Assembly (NCBI RefSeq): GCF_023101765.2
Contig: NC_064225.1
Span: forward strand, 1,860,001-1,924,000
Direction of reading: 5' to 3'
DNA: 64,000 nucleotides
DNA from: Spodoptera frugiperda
Lineage: Eukaryota; Arthropoda; Insecta; Lepidoptera; Noctuidae
The position numbers and the translations under genes are program-made. Positions 1 through 11,599 of this stretch are shown in pieces. Numbering within the stretch: the first letter of the stretch is position 1; each line of letters begins with the position of its first letter. The notes under the pieces were generated by a model. The model was given only the letters and a program-made list of their open reading frames with translations, did not search any database and was not told where the DNA came from.

Positions 1-209
1 ATTCCACAGCTCCGGAGCTATACACTTCTACTTACTTCATCAAAACAAGCGTGATACACATTTCTCGTAGCACAGAACGATTTACCATCTGAAGTATGTA
101 GCAATTAAAGATTAAAGCTGCTCTCGGGCCAAGCGGAGGTCCGAGCCTCTACCATGTGTTCTAAGCAATAGTATTTTTACAAGGTTTTATTTATTTAACT
201 TTCAATATA
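1..209. other. AT-rich spacer, nothing recognised
   Basis: No open frame, repeat family or site that I recognise. Confidence 0.4.
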
Positions 210-587
210 TCTTTATATATATAATTCTTCTGTACGTGTGTATGTCACTGAACTCCTCTTAAACGACTAGACGGATTTTGATGAAACTTTTTGTGTGTGT
301 TCAAGAGGATCTGAGAATGGTTTAGATTCACAATTTTGTCCGCTAGACAAATTTTTTTTAATTAATTTTTAATTTATTAGTAGTTGTTGATTTTGGAATG
401 TTTTACATTGAATCCGACAGACGGCGCTACCATCGCAGTGTCAAATATTAATGACGTTAGATATTGTCATAACATTTGAATAACAATTTTCATCAAAAAA
501 GTCCAGAATGTTTTAGCTTATTAAAAAAAGTTTAAAATTTTCAAATTAAAGACGTGTAGACAGGACAACGTCTGTCGGGTCCGCTAG
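210..587 (+). mobile_element. Non-autonomous Helitron
   Basis: The 5' end begins TC after a host A, followed by an AT-rich run and a conserved lepidopteran Helitron segment around 255-300. The 3' end has a short hairpin (GACAG...CTGTC, about 560-577) followed by CTAG at 584-587 and a host T. Insertion between A and T with no target duplication is the Helitron rule. No coding capacity is seen. Confidence 0.75.
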
Positions 588-884
588 TGTATGTATGAAT
601 TATTGAAGCAGATATATTTCACAGATGTAGTTGAATTTTTATTTACGCTTTAAGTTTTGTCAAGTCAAAATCAAAGTCAAATCATTAATTATTCCAATTA
701 AACCATAAATAGGTATTTTTAAATATATGACCATAAACGTTAAGCTTATTTAAAAATATACATACATTTGAACTCGCTAGTAGGTAGTAGGTTGACTGTT
801 GAATAAAATGTAAGATACTGAATTACTTCTAATTTTTGTATCATCATTAAACTTGGCAATTATATAAAAAGTGTGTTACTCCTG
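588..884. other. AT-rich spacer
   Basis: Only a short stretch near 660-710 resembles repeat family F (see 3231). Nothing else is recognised. Confidence 0.35.
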
Positions 885-1000
885 CAGTTTTACCCGCTGT
901 TCAGTTCCTATTGATCATAACGTCATGTTTTATAACCTATAGGCTCCTTCGATAAACGTACTATCCGACAAAAAAAATATTATTCAATTTGGACCAGTAG
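885..1000 (+). repeat. RTE-like retroelement tail fragment
   Basis: It shares the core 'cctata..gcct..cctTCGATAAA..ctatc' with the fragment at 48300-48425, a common lepidopteran retroelement tail. It is diverged. Confidence 0.45.
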
Positions 1001-1054
1001 ATCCTTCACCACCACCAAAAGCGTTGTGCTGTTTTTTCTTTTAAAAAAACGAAA

Positions 1055-1235
1055 CTAGAATTTTCTCCTGTGTCGTGAGTGCGTTTACAAACATACAAAT
1101 TCACATACACATGACACCTAGACCCGAAACAACAATTTTTGGATCACACAAAGAGTTGTTCCGTGCGGGAAATGAACCCGCTACACGTTGCACGGCAGCC
1201 AGTTGCCCAGCCACTGCGCTAACCGTGCAGTCTTG
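1055..1235 (-). mobile_element. SINE family A, tRNA-headed
   Basis: Read on the minus strand it starts with a tRNA-like head: 'GTTAGCGCAGTGGCTGGGC' resembles a pol III A box, and a GGTTC-type B box follows near 1168-1180. A conserved tail containing 'GGTCTAGGTGTCATG' runs up to about 1060. Seven other copies occur in this window. The small ORF that overlaps it is not a gene. Confidence 0.7.
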
Positions 1236-1840
1236 CTGCTATCGAGTATCGACAAAATATACTATAGCCTCAGACTCGTGGTAGAGGGTACTGGTCTAGG
1301 GTCCCGTTAAATGAGGGTCAAATTAACTTTGTATTAGTCTCGTCTCAATCAATTCCAAGTAGTGTCTTAGTGTGTGGTACAAGTTGGAAGCAATTGCGCC
1401 TAGTTTTATTTATTGCATCAAAATATTTTTTACAAAAAATAAAACCTTAAATAAGTAATAAATAAATATGTACAACATTAACTAAAATAAATAAAAAAAA
1501 TATTAATAAAAATTGCTATAGGGAGTGGCACGTCGGTTAGTAAATAAGTATGATAGGTAGGTAAAAAAACAAACGACTACCTCAGTGATCAATTAGTCGC
1601 AAGCATGACTGCCACACTGAACCCCTCAGACTTCTCGCTGGAGTTTAATATACTAACCAGAAAATTATTTGCTCAATAATAGGAATTTATAATATAGGAT
1701 GGAGTAGACTCCATGCGAGAGAGCAGACTCCATAGAAGGCAGTTCCAAAGAACTGTTCTTTGTCATACTCGCACGGATTACGGACTTTATGATTTCATTT
1801 TCTAAAGTAAAATTAGCCTAAGTTACTCCTTACTCCTTGT

Positions 1841-1881
1841 TCAGCAGTGGACATCTCTAGGCGATGATGATGATAATGACT
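1841..1881 (+). repeat. LINE 3' tail remnant with GAT microsatellite
   Basis: 'CAGCAGTGGACATCTCTAG' followed by (GAT)n is the usual 3' end of lepidopteran non-LTR elements. A similar relic lies at about 36205-36240. Confidence 0.5.
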
Positions 1882-2471
1882 CCTTGGTATATCATACAAA
1901 GTCGACTCAGCCATTTCGGAGATTTGCTGAAACAAAAAAAAAATTTTTAGTTTATGTATCATATATATTTGGTAAAAAGCGGATATACCAATATCCCAAA
2001 CAGAGATTCCAATATTATTTAATAGTCTAGAATCTAGATTACTAAGTGAGGTCATCGTACTCGCCACATAACTGAAATGCATTTTAGCTAATCAAATTAC
2101 CACATTCCATAAAATTCACTAATTTCCTAAAATAACCACAAAAACTATATAAATTGGAAAAAGTTAAAAGTCCATTCACATCACACCAGGATCTAAAAAT
2201 AACATATTTTTCTTAAAAAAGAGTTACATTCACAAAATGCTAAATTAATAATGTTATTTAATTGCCCCCATCCTTTCGATCTTATAAAAACTATTGAATG
2301 AAAGAAAACATAAAATTTTAGCTTCACTTAGCCAATTCGATTCGGTATTTTGTATTAATTTAGTTGTAAAGTTATTACCAAAAATATTATGAAATATACT
2401 CTAACATCATTCTTATTATTTATCTGCAGAAACGACATAGTCATATGTAAGCGTATTATTTAAAAAAAATA

Positions 2472-2610
2472 CGTTGTCCCACACAAGTATTTTTCCTTTC
2501 GTGGGTACGTTTACAAACATAGAAGTTCACATACACATGACACCCAGACCCGAAACAACAATTTGTGGATCACACAAAAATATTTTCTGTGCAGGAACTG
2601 GTCTCCATAA
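2472..2610 (-). mobile_element. SINE family A, truncated
   Basis: Tail two-thirds of a family A copy. The tRNA-like head is lost at the junction near 2600. It sits head-to-head with the next copy. Confidence 0.65.
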
Positions 2611-2639
2611 AGTACCGGTGTATGTCTTAATTATACTTC

Positions 2640-2825
2640 GACTGCACGGTGGTTGAGCAACTGGCTGCCGTACAACGTGTAGTGCATTCGATTCCCGCAC
2701 GGAGCAAGTCTTTATGTGATCCACAAATTGTTGTTTTGGGTCTGGGTGTCATGTGTTTGTGAACTTGTATATTTGTAAACGCACCCACGACACAGGAGAA
2801 AATCCTAGCGTGGGGCAACGTTTAA
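2640..2825 (+). mobile_element. SINE family A
   Basis: Nearly full length, with the head at about 2640-2705 and the tail to 2825. It is in opposite orientation to the copy at 2472, so the two form an inverted repeat of roughly 120 bp arms. Confidence 0.7.
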
Positions 2826-3067
2826 AAAAAAGTATACACCGTGAGATATTACCATAATAAAACAAAAATGAGTGACAGTACTAACTAAACAAATAATTAA
2901 TTATTCACAAATCGCTACCCGCTTACAACTTGCACGGCGTTTTATCGTTTATCCAGGAAGAAATTAAACTAAGGCTAGCACTTTAGCCCATCTAGATCTG
3001 TGCATACAGTCTAGGTGTTAGTATGTTCAAGTAAAATAACTGGGAAACAAGTGGATAGGGTTAGTTC

Positions 3068-3165
3068 ATTTTTTTATGGTATAACGAGCAGACGGATCAC
3101 CTGATGGTAAGCAATCGCCGCCGCCCATGGACACCCGAAACACCAGCGATGTATTGAATCAGTAG
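3068..3165 (-). mobile_element. SINE-like family C, 3' fragment
   Basis: Contains the family C hallmarks 'GATCACCTGATGGTAAGCAA' and 'CCCATGGACACCCGAAACAC'. Only the A-rich 3' end is present. Confidence 0.6.
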
Positions 3166-3230
3166 TACGTAATCAATAGCCACTAAACCAAAAAAATGAC
3201 AATAATTTTTCGAGTCTCTACTACTATCTT

Positions 3231-3335
3231 AAAGTCAAAGCATTTATTCCAATTAATCCTTAATTAGGCACTTTTGAAACATCAAATTGACTTGTCCATC
3301 AGTGAAGCTAGGTGCTCGTTCAAAAGTGTAGCTCA
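3231..3335 (+). repeat. Interspersed repeat family F
   Basis: 'AAAGCATTTATTCCAATTAA' and 'AGTGAAGCTAGGTGCTCGTT' recur at 18326-18480 and 21000-21110. Class unknown. Confidence 0.5.
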
Positions 3336-3539
3336 AAACTGTTTCAAATTTTTAACAAAAATGCAAACTAATCTACCATCTACAATTTTTTGCACTAAAC
3401 TAAAAATGTTCAAAAACATTAATCTTTGTAACTGTGAAATCCATAATCGCTGTAGTTGGTTGATTTTTATTACACATCTGATATATAATGGGCGAAGAAT
3501 TTTATTTGAAAAGCCGTGAAAATCGCCATGTTTCAAAAT

Positions 3540-5157
3540 TTTTACAAGATTTTTTGCTACGATTTTGATTTCGATGTAATCATGGCGGTTGTAATTTCTT
3601 ACACGTGTTGTTTCTTTTTTAATGGCTGTCTAAAATCGTCGAAGATTTTTGTAACTTTTCTATGGAATAATCGAAAAAAACTCAATAGAACTTTGCCTGA
3701 CCCAGGAGTCAAAACCAAGTCCTCTTTATCCAGAGTCACCCATACGACTACTAGACATACAGAGTAAAAATTTGTTAGAGAAAAATAATCTTTAAAACTC
3801 TCATCCATATACGGTATAAACACAACCAAGATTAAAGTAGTACGTACCTATATAACTATCTCTACATCACAAGAAAAAAATCTCGCCCCATTTTCTTAAC
3901 AACAAACATGACAATAAGATCTAAATTCCTATGTCACAATCTACATACAAATTCCAATATGATTTAATACTTGTATCGTACACACGGACAGACGATTTTG
4001 TTACTTACATAAGTACGTGAACGCAGGACATTCACCCCATCAGAACATTGCAAAAAGCTTTGATGCAGTCGTACACGACGGGACACGAGTATTGGCGCAC
4101 TGGAATTATGATTAAAACAATTTTTATTTTAATTTAACATTGGTGAATTTAATGTGAATTTCTGTTATTGATTGAGTGATTTTAGTGGGTTTTATTCGTT
4201 TTAATGAGTCAATTGGAATATTGTTTTAAATAGCCTTAATAACGGTACGGTATCTAGATAATATTATGTTCTAGTTTTTAACTGACTTCCCAAAAATAAC
4301 CTGCTGTTCTGAATTCGGCCGGTATGTTTTTTTTTTAAGGACCGATTTGCGTGATTCTTTTTGTGTTTGAAGTGGATTAGCTCATATAAGTTTTTAAACT
4401 GACATGGTCACTAACACTATTATTAATGGATTAGCTCAGTTGGCCCCATAAAAATTAGTTTCATATTGGTTCAGTAGTTTTTATTTGTATGATAATAATA
4501 TGTTCAGTATTAGTATACGAATATAATTGACGAAAAGTATTTGTATTTTAATTTAATTTCTATCTAACTAGCATGTTTTCTACATTAATATATGTATAAC
4601 TTATCATGAAATTTCTAGAAATACTAATCGATTCATTCTTTTTTTAAGCCATTCATCACAGAAGATAAAAACAAAACATAGATATACCTCCTACGCAGCA
4701 CATCTATCTATATAAGTACATGGTACTTTGTCAAGATAAAATAAAGTGTATTGACTTACAATTTTTTGTTTAAACAACACACGTGCGTAATTATCGAGTT
4801 CATTTAGTCAAATACATTTAGGTATTGGTCGTCGATACAATCTGTAGCCATTAATCTATGAGTAAGTTAAATAAATCATGTTAAAGATCACTATCTCTTT
4901 ACATGTTTTTTAAACGCACACCTGTGATTTTGGAGCAAAAAAGTTTGTTAATTAGTTTTCTAGAAGTACTCCTTGTTGATGCGTAATTCTTCATTATATT
5001 TATATTGGTAAAGAAAAATTCCTAACATAATTGTATGATACAGCTAAAATAAAAAAATGAAGCAGCTCTAAATAGAATATTTGCATAAAACATTAATTTA
5101 ATTGCTGAATATAACTTTAAAACTCTCCAAAACTTATTCGATTGAGTCGAAAGCTGG
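3540..5157. other. Spacer without recognisable features
   Basis: AT-rich. The short open frames here lack splice context and codon pattern, and no repeat family seen elsewhere in the window was identified. Confidence 0.35.
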
Positions 5158-5412
5158 GCTAAGTTTCATGACATCAACAGCCTATAAGTGGCCACTGCTG
5201 ACCAAAGGCCTCTTCTCACATGAAGAAGATTTGAGCATTAATCACCGCGCTTGCTCAATGCGGGTTGGCGATTTCAAACTTATAATCAGAAATTATAAGT
5301 GCAGATTTTCTCACGATTTTTTCCTTCACCGTTTGTCAGTGGTGTCTAAAAAATATAAGAAAGCACATATAACTCAGACAAAATCACATTCATTCTTGCC
5401 GTTGGTAGGTTA
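5158..5412 (+). repeat. Interspersed repeat family E
   Basis: Starts 'ACATCAACAGCCTATAAGTG' and continues with 'CCACTGCTGACCAAAGGCC' to about 5412. Five other full or partial copies lie at 10225, 12355, 12985, 27648 and 63488. It resembles the 3' portion of a lepidopteran non-LTR element. The 103-residue open frame that crosses it is spurious. Confidence 0.55.
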
Positions 5413-5413
5413 A

Positions 5414-6028
5414 GTTTAGAAAATAGATAAAAACATTTATTTTAATATTTAATTTTAAATGTATACCAAACAATTCCACGCACCAGTTTAATTTGCTCGC
5501 CAATGTACGCACCTTGTTATAAATCCTTGAGCATCAAGTCGGACTCAGGCATAACGGTGTGTACCAGTCGAGTTATTAGCACGTGATACCACTGATATGT
5601 AAGGGGGGTAAGCAGGAATCCAGGTGTGGTTGGTGGTAATGAAAAAAAAAGGTTGTAAGGAAGTTGATGAAAACAGGTTGTTTTAGTGTTTAGTCTAATT
5701 ACTACAAATACGATTGATTTTGTTTTTTTTTTCAGTTCAAAAATAATATGGTATCGAATTCAATTCATAAGTCGGTATTTTTGTTTTTATTATGGTAATA
5801 GAGTCAACCCGGGTTTAAAATTGTTATGGTTGCACTAATTATTGGATTTTAAAGTCAGTTATAATAGAAAAGGGTTGTTAATCGTGCCCGACGTAAAGTT
5901 GTAGTATTGCCTCTATTTAGAACATATTTATTTACAAATTCGCATTTAAGTTCTATTATCTTGCATATAAGACACAATCGAAAATACATTTTATCTCACG
6001 TGGATCTACGTTTCGGCACATGACGTGT
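5414..6028. other. AT-rich spacer
   Basis: No repeat family or exon recognised. Confidence 0.35.
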
Positions 6029-6107
6029 TAATGGTACAACTTTTGTATTGCATAGCATAGGAAAAGTATAGCAAGAAAAGCATAGCAATACAAAAGTTGT
6101 ACCATTA
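6029..6107. repeat. Perfect 23-bp inverted repeat (hairpin)
   Basis: Left arm 6029-6051 and right arm 6085-6107 are perfect reverse complements, separated by a 33-base loop that itself repeats 'ATAGCA'-type words. The size fits a microRNA-like precursor or a tiny MITE. No flanking target duplication is obvious. Confidence 0.8.
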
Positions 6108-6628
6108 TATTATTATTGGGTAATGAGTGAGCAGAGATGTACACATGTTTTGAATTTTTTTTATGTTTCACTTGTTAGGTACTCTAGAATTCCCATGAAA
6201 TCAAGTGTTAGTTTATTACTATACCTACCTAATACTATATCCTTCCTTAAAAACAAATTCACATGTTCTAAAAATGCAAGGAAACTAAGATATCTGTTAT
6301 AATCCCACACAACGCAAACTAGCGTAATGACCGGATGGTTATTATAATCGACAACAGATGTCGTTGTTCAATAAAACGACAAACGAGTTTAATAACTACC
6401 TTCCTTTTTGAAAAAAGTAAAACTACGCTTCCATCCTTTCGAAAAACCTTGAGAAGTAATTTAATATTACGGTTCTTTATAGTCAAGGAGGTGACAGTAG
6501 TGTTGTTTTGTGATTTGGTTGTTTATTTTTGGCAAGTTATTAAAATAAAGTGGTCTTATGTGGTCTGGTGAATCTATTGTCTATAGTAGTAGCAAAACTG
6601 ATTGAAATTTATGAAAGTAGTAGTAGTA
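6108..6628. other. AT-rich spacer
   Basis: Nothing supported. The open frame near 6335-6571 has no family similarity I recognise. Confidence 0.35.
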
Positions 6629-6843
6629 TTTTTAGGGAATAAAATCATACAATGACTTCTCCCGCCTTGGGCGAGGCGAGATAGAGTGTCAGACTCTTAC
6701 TGACTAAAAACCACCCCATTTTACTTTTGCTTTTCGAACCGGAACCCTGGTAAACCCACTAGGTAGTCCGGCTGCTCTGGATCAGGCATCAGCCTTACTG
6801 GACCCCATCTGTGGTGGTCTGATGGCTCTTTGAGGCTACCCTT
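6629..6843 (-). mobile_element. SINE-like family B
   Basis: Most abundant repeat here (about 18 copies). Minus-strand reading: a CCGGAGC..GGCTC-containing head (about 6730-6790), then 'TTTTTAGTCAGTAAGAGTCT', then 'GGGAGAAGTCATTG' and an A-rich end at about 6629. A short non-autonomous retroelement is the likeliest class. Confidence 0.65.
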
Positions 6844-7254
6844 GCCGTCCATAAACCAGCAATTGTAGGTAGCCTGTGTACGCCAATATACTCTACAATG
6901 TTACATGGGACTCATAACATTACTTAATAACAAGTACCTCGTCAATACATAACAAGTATGATGCTTTTTGTTATGTTATGTTATGACCAATTCTATAAAT
7001 TGATTGAATTCACATAATTCACGGTTCATCGTCTATTACTATTATTTTAACGAAGCGAAGCATATCAAAAAGTATTTTTATACGTATCTAAAGATAGTCA
7101 CAATTATTGCTTTTGGATTAAAATAATTTCTTCCATTTTGTACCTTATTTCTTAAGCAATTAGATCGCAAGTTTATAAACAGCAGAGGTGCTTATATACA
7201 ACGTATTTTGGCATTAAACAGCCTATAATTTAGTAGCCTTATGTTCGTTTTCGC

Positions 7255-7450
7255 CAACCTCTCTTAAATAAGGATGATGACGGGGTATGAAAATTAAAAA
7301 TCTATTTAGTCCGTCAGTTAGGTAATGATAAAATATTAGACACGTAGTTATTTATTTTGTCATATAAGATAACAATACTTAGATAAAACGTATCAAAGTT
7401 TAGGAGTGGGAGCAAATACGTCATTTCTACGAATAAAACGTGCCTAAAAG
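7255..7450 (+). repeat. Interspersed repeat family P (uninterrupted copy)
   Basis: 'GGGGTATGAAAATTAAA' to 'GTCATATAAGATAACAATA' recurs at 18835-19130, where a MITE interrupts it. This copy therefore gives the empty site near 7290-7300. Confidence 0.6.
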
Positions 7451-7757
7451 TGACGTTACGTGATATTTCAAATCAAAATATCTTCGAAAGTATTCGTCTC
7501 CGTAAGAAGATACAAAATTTGGTATATAATATATTAAAATAATCTACAAGACGGACATTAAAATAAAAATTACTGATCTACCCTATTTTAAGGCATCCTT
7601 TAAACCAAGATAGGTGACTCTTAACGACATTTTGCTTTTCACCACCACCATAAATGACTTCTAACAATCCAAGTAACTAACTCTAATCCCACGATGGTTT
7701 AAGGGTGACCAGTGTGCTACACCGTAGAACCAAACCTGGGGGTCTACTCTAATTCCA

Positions 7758-7793
7758 CGAAAACCGAAGTTTCGTCCGAAACTTCGGTTTTCG
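7758..7793. repeat. Perfect 17-bp palindromic hairpin with 2-base loop
   Basis: Arms 7758-7774 and 7777-7793 are perfect reverse complements around TC. The arm contains CCGAAGTTTCG, and a related half site occurs at about 7938-7948. No open frame lies next to it. Confidence 0.85.
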
Positions 7794-8414
7794 TTATCAT
7801 CATTTATTGCGAACCTTAAATAAAAATGAACGAATGAAATGAAGATTACATAGGTTTTGATTCGAAATTAAAAATAAAAAGTTATTTTAAATAATTTCAT
7901 TAGTAAATCAATAAAACCTACAGCCGAAATTTAAACGAAACTTCGGATTCGAGAACCGGAGTAGGCTCCCTGAAACTCTATCCCCCATTACTCTCAACCA
8001 ATAGGTAAGGACAAGCAAAGGTTCCCATAGGACAAGTAACATAATGAAGATAATAATTATCTGCGGACATAAATATGATACCAAATTAGGTGGTCAGATG
8101 ACGGAGCCAGTTTTAAAACGGCATGGGAAACTAGTTTTAGCGGTCCGTCAGACTTTATGCGGAGAGTCGGGCCGCGAGGACTGAGGGTTATGTGTAAGCG
8201 GGTGTATTGGCGGATTGGGTTTTAAGCCAGGCCTTAGTCTGCTATTACAATTGTGTCAGAATGGTCGATCATTGAGCAGTGCAAGAGGGACGGAGCTATA
8301 CAACCTACATAGCTCTAGTCTCTTTATTGGTTATTGAAAAAGGGTTCATGTCTTAAATTATTACTTAAAATTGAAACTTTACTCGTATTACACTTAATAA
8401 TGATAGCGTTATAT

Positions 8415-8645
8415 TATACAGTTGTATTTCGTTGTGTGGGTAAGGTTATCGGAGACGCATTAATCTTCCGCTTCCTAATCTTCCCAATCCCCTTTTCCCC
8501 AACAACCCTTAAATTCCTAATGCCCAAAAGGCCGGCAACGAACTTATAACGTCTTTGGTGTTTCGGGTGTTCACGGGCAGGGGCGATTGCTTACCATCAG
8601 GTGATCCGTCAGCTCATTTACCGGCTTAAATCATATAAAAAATAG
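8415..8645 (+). mobile_element. SINE-like family C, 5'-truncated
   Basis: Runs from the 'TTTCGTTGTGTG' block to the A-rich end 'TAAATCATATAAAAAA'. The tRNA-like head is missing. Confidence 0.6.
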
Positions 8646-8785
8646 AGACGAATTGCTCACCAGGTACACTTTCTATAACTCTTCCAGTGTTGCGATTATC
8701 AATGGCAGTGATCATCAGGAAATTCTACCCTTTTACCCCTTATGCGATAAATCAAATACCCGAGTCAATTCTCCAGCGGTTGTCC

Positions 8786-8980
8786 TGCAGAGCTGCGGAC
8801 TTCTTGGAGCTACGGACTTCTTAGAACTACGGACTACCTAGCGGGTTTACCGGGGTTACAGTTTGAAATGCCGGAGAAGAAACGGGGTGGTTTTTAGTCA
8901 GTAAGAGTCTGACACTCCCTCTCGCCTGACTCATTCAATGATATTCAGCAATCATTGAATGATATTCCCCCTTAAAATAA
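8786..8980 (+). mobile_element. SINE-like family B with 17-bp triplication
   Basis: The head segment 'GAGCTGCGGACTTCTTG' is repeated three times in tandem, slightly diverged (about 8791-8841), before the normal body. The end carries an imperfect ATTCAATGAT...ATCATTGAAT hairpin at about 8935-8962. Confidence 0.6.
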
Positions 8981-9294
8981 GCGGTTCTCCTGGCCCCACA
9001 GCCCGCTCCTTATTTGTCTACAAGCGATCGGGTACAGTTACCCGCAATATAATCTAGTCGCTCACAATAGGTTTAATCGTGCGATACAGTCGTGATGTAC
9101 AGTCGGCGACAGAACCGTTCGCAGCTATTATTTTTCATCACCAATTTCGTGATCAGACAATCAATATTAAGGTTTTTTTATTTGGAGTTTTGGACGATTT
9201 TCCTTCTACGATTTTATGTTGAGAGATATAAAAAAGTATTAGCTAAGATTTATGTAAGGAACTAAACTAGCTCGTCGATTACTCTAGCAGTTTC

Positions 9295-9425
9295 GATTAC
9301 CGCACAGAACAACTCTTTGTGTGATCCACAAACTGTTGTTTCGTGTCTGGGTGGCATGTGTATGTGTACTTGTATGTTTGTAAACGCACCTTTGACACAG
9401 GAGAAAAGCCTAGTGTGGGGCATCG
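9295..9425 (+). mobile_element. SINE family A, head-truncated
   Basis: Body and tail only, from 'AACTCTTTGTGTGATCCAC' onward. Confidence 0.6.
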
Positions 9426-9439
9426 ATGTTTATATAAAA

Positions 9440-9650
9440 AAAAAACGATTTTGATTCTTGGTAAGACGCGAGGGAATGTCAGACTCTTACTGAATAAAAT
9501 CTCCCCGTTTCATAGAGATCCGTAGAGGATTACCTGCTCTTCGAGCCGGAGCCCTGATAGCACTAGATAGTCCACAACTCCGGGTCGGGTATCCCCTACT
9601 GGGCCTCACCTACGGCAATCTTATGACTCTTTGAAGCGCCGTACGCACAG
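9440..9650 (-). mobile_element. SINE-like family B
   Basis: Diverged copy directly after the family A fragment. 'GTCAGACTCTTACTGA' and 'TTCGAGCCGGAGCCC' are visible. Confidence 0.55.
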
Positions 9651-9668
9651 TTTGGTTCTGGTTAGGCG

Positions 9669-9706
9669 GCGAGCTACCCATGCTCAGGTGAGCATGGGTA
9701 GTTCGC
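9669..9706. repeat. 18-bp palindromic hairpin with 2-base loop
   Basis: Arms 9669-9686 and 9689-9706 around GG match except for one position that would form a G-U pair in RNA. Core word: CTACCCATGCTCA. Confidence 0.8.
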
Positions 9707-10064
9707 TCGGTAGGGTATTAGAGTAGGTACCCTAGTACCCTAGATTATATTAGTATCGCTAAGTAATATAAGCTAGCATAATAATTAGTACCTAGAACTA
9801 ATTACAACAAGCCTACTAACTTATCTGATTAAAAGCAGATACTCTCTGCCTACCCCTCGATTAATAACAGGTTTATTATTATACGTCTGAAGTAGAATAA
9901 GTTAATCGAACGTCAATCATGTGCAACGCCCAACGTTTAATATAAAATTATAATTGTCTAATAATAAAAACTTGTCACGTGCAAATTGATGACATGGTGC
10001 CAATAATAAGAAGCTAGAGACATCCACCTTTTTAAGATAATACAATTATTTCACTATACTTTTT

Positions 10065-10190
10065 AAAAGGCTCTTCCCGCCTTGGGTGAATCGGAAAAGA
10101 GTATGTGATTCTTACTGACTAAAAACCACCCATTCCAACTCCTATATCGAGTCAGGACCTTTGTAACTTATGGCGACCTCCATAACATAA
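10065..10190 (-). mobile_element. SINE-like family B fragment
   Basis: 'CTTCCCGCCTTGGGTGAATC' and 'TTACTGACTAAAAACCACCC' match the family; the head is degraded. Confidence 0.5.
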
Positions 10191-10224
10191 TGGCAGACCA
10201 CAGAATACATTAGTATATTGGTAT

Positions 10225-10560
10225 AGACATCAACAACCACTGGACACCAGGAAGACTAAAAGAGTCTTCTCACACAGAGAAAGGTTTGAGCATTAATAAC
10301 CACGCTTACTCATTGTGGGTCGAATCTTCAAAGTTATAATTAGAAATTATAAGCCTTTTTTTTATGACGGGGGAAACCTTCAAAAGGCGCCTAGCTTTTC
10401 GGGGATAAAAGACTAGGGAGTGTGGGATTTTTACCTAACTAAAACCACCGCGATGGCCACCCTCTGCACCTGTAAGGGTCACCGGGTCCTCTTAATAGAC
10501 AGAAATTATAAACCTAGATTTCCTCACAATGTTTTCCGTCACCAAAGTTTTTTTAAAAGG
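10225..10560 (+). repeat. Family E repeat split by a younger insertion
   Basis: Family E sequence runs to about 10349 and resumes at about 10501. The block between (about 10350-10500) resembles a family B-type element. It is bounded by near-identical 'AGAAATTATAA' copies that look like a target-site duplication. Confidence 0.5.
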
Positions 10561-10730
10561 CCACCAAACCACCAAAATCAAGACCTCATCACTACCAGAA
10601 AACCAAATCCGTTTACTCACCGCTATGCACCAAGAAAACCGTTAAAACCTTTACCGAAAAAAAAATACAGTAATAACCGAAACATAATTAAGACATAACA
10701 CGGTGAAACAAACAAACAGATTCACCAAGT

Positions 10731-10985
10731 TTAAGGTCATTGTACACAATCTGCTCAACTTCACATCAAGCTACACATAACCAGTATAAACTGACCTCCT
10801 AATATTCCAAAAGGTCATACAAAGCCAGACCATTATTGTTTGGTCATGTGTCCACTAACAATAGTAACACAACTTCACATCAAGCTATGCAGAACCAGTG
10901 TAAGTAGACCGTCGAAAGTGTGGAAAGATCATATAAAGCGGGGGTCATGTTATATGGCCATGTATACACTGATTGTACGCATGCG
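10731..10985 (+). repeat. Diverged tandem duplication, unit about 111 bp
   Basis: 'CAACTTCACATCAAGCTA' occurs at about 10758 and 10869, and the following 90 bases align with many substitutions (for example GGTCATACAAAGC versus GATCATATAAAGC). Confidence 0.6.
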
Positions 10986-11250
10986 TCACGGCGTATGCAC
11001 AAGGGCGAATGGTATAATGTGTTAGGTAATTTTTATTCGAGTATTGTTTTGTGTGGATCTTAATTTCAAGTGTGTGTGTAATGCAGTTGGAATGCGTATG
11101 TGAGTGACATATTTGGAAAATGACTTAATGTTATGAGTGGGTGCTGACAGCCTCGTAGAAGATACTTATTTATCAACAGTGCTCTTCTTGTGGTTGTCTT
11201 ATGAGCCTATTAACCATACATTTGACAATGACCGGCAAGCAGCACCCTCT

Positions 11251-11420
11251 AGGCACTTACTCTTGAAACCAATATCAATGTCAATGCAATTTCAATCTCA
11301 ATGAATACAACCCTGTCATAACACACACAACAGTCAAAACTATATATCCTCAATCCTAGCTGTAAAATAGCATTCAGTATACGGAATATGCAGCCAAACT
11401 CAATACCATTTAACAATAAT
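11251..11420 (+). repeat. Low-copy repeat shared with 53105-53290
   Basis: 'CACTTACTCTTGAA', 'CTCAATC', 'TAGCATTCA' and 'CCAAACTCAATAC' appear in the same order in both places. Class unknown. Confidence 0.45.
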
Positions 11421-11599
11421 TATTAAGTCTTTGACTGCCAATAGAGAACTGTCGAAGGCAAATCCTCCCCTAACATCGGTGACCACCACGGCGTTCAATG
11501 TGTTAATAATTTATTTCAATGTCGATCCATCGTAACTGGATTGAAGAATAAGGCCCCTGATCTGATAAGCCTCTCTAATGAAAAATCCGTAAGTAGTCT

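Noticed and set aside
1075..1284. 69-residue open frame
   Set aside because: Lies inside SINE A; the same peptide words appear at 2474, 33905 and 62260 because the repeat is shared.
1813..2082. 89-residue minus-strand frame with a His run
   Set aside because: The His run is the complement of a GAT microsatellite at a LINE tail.
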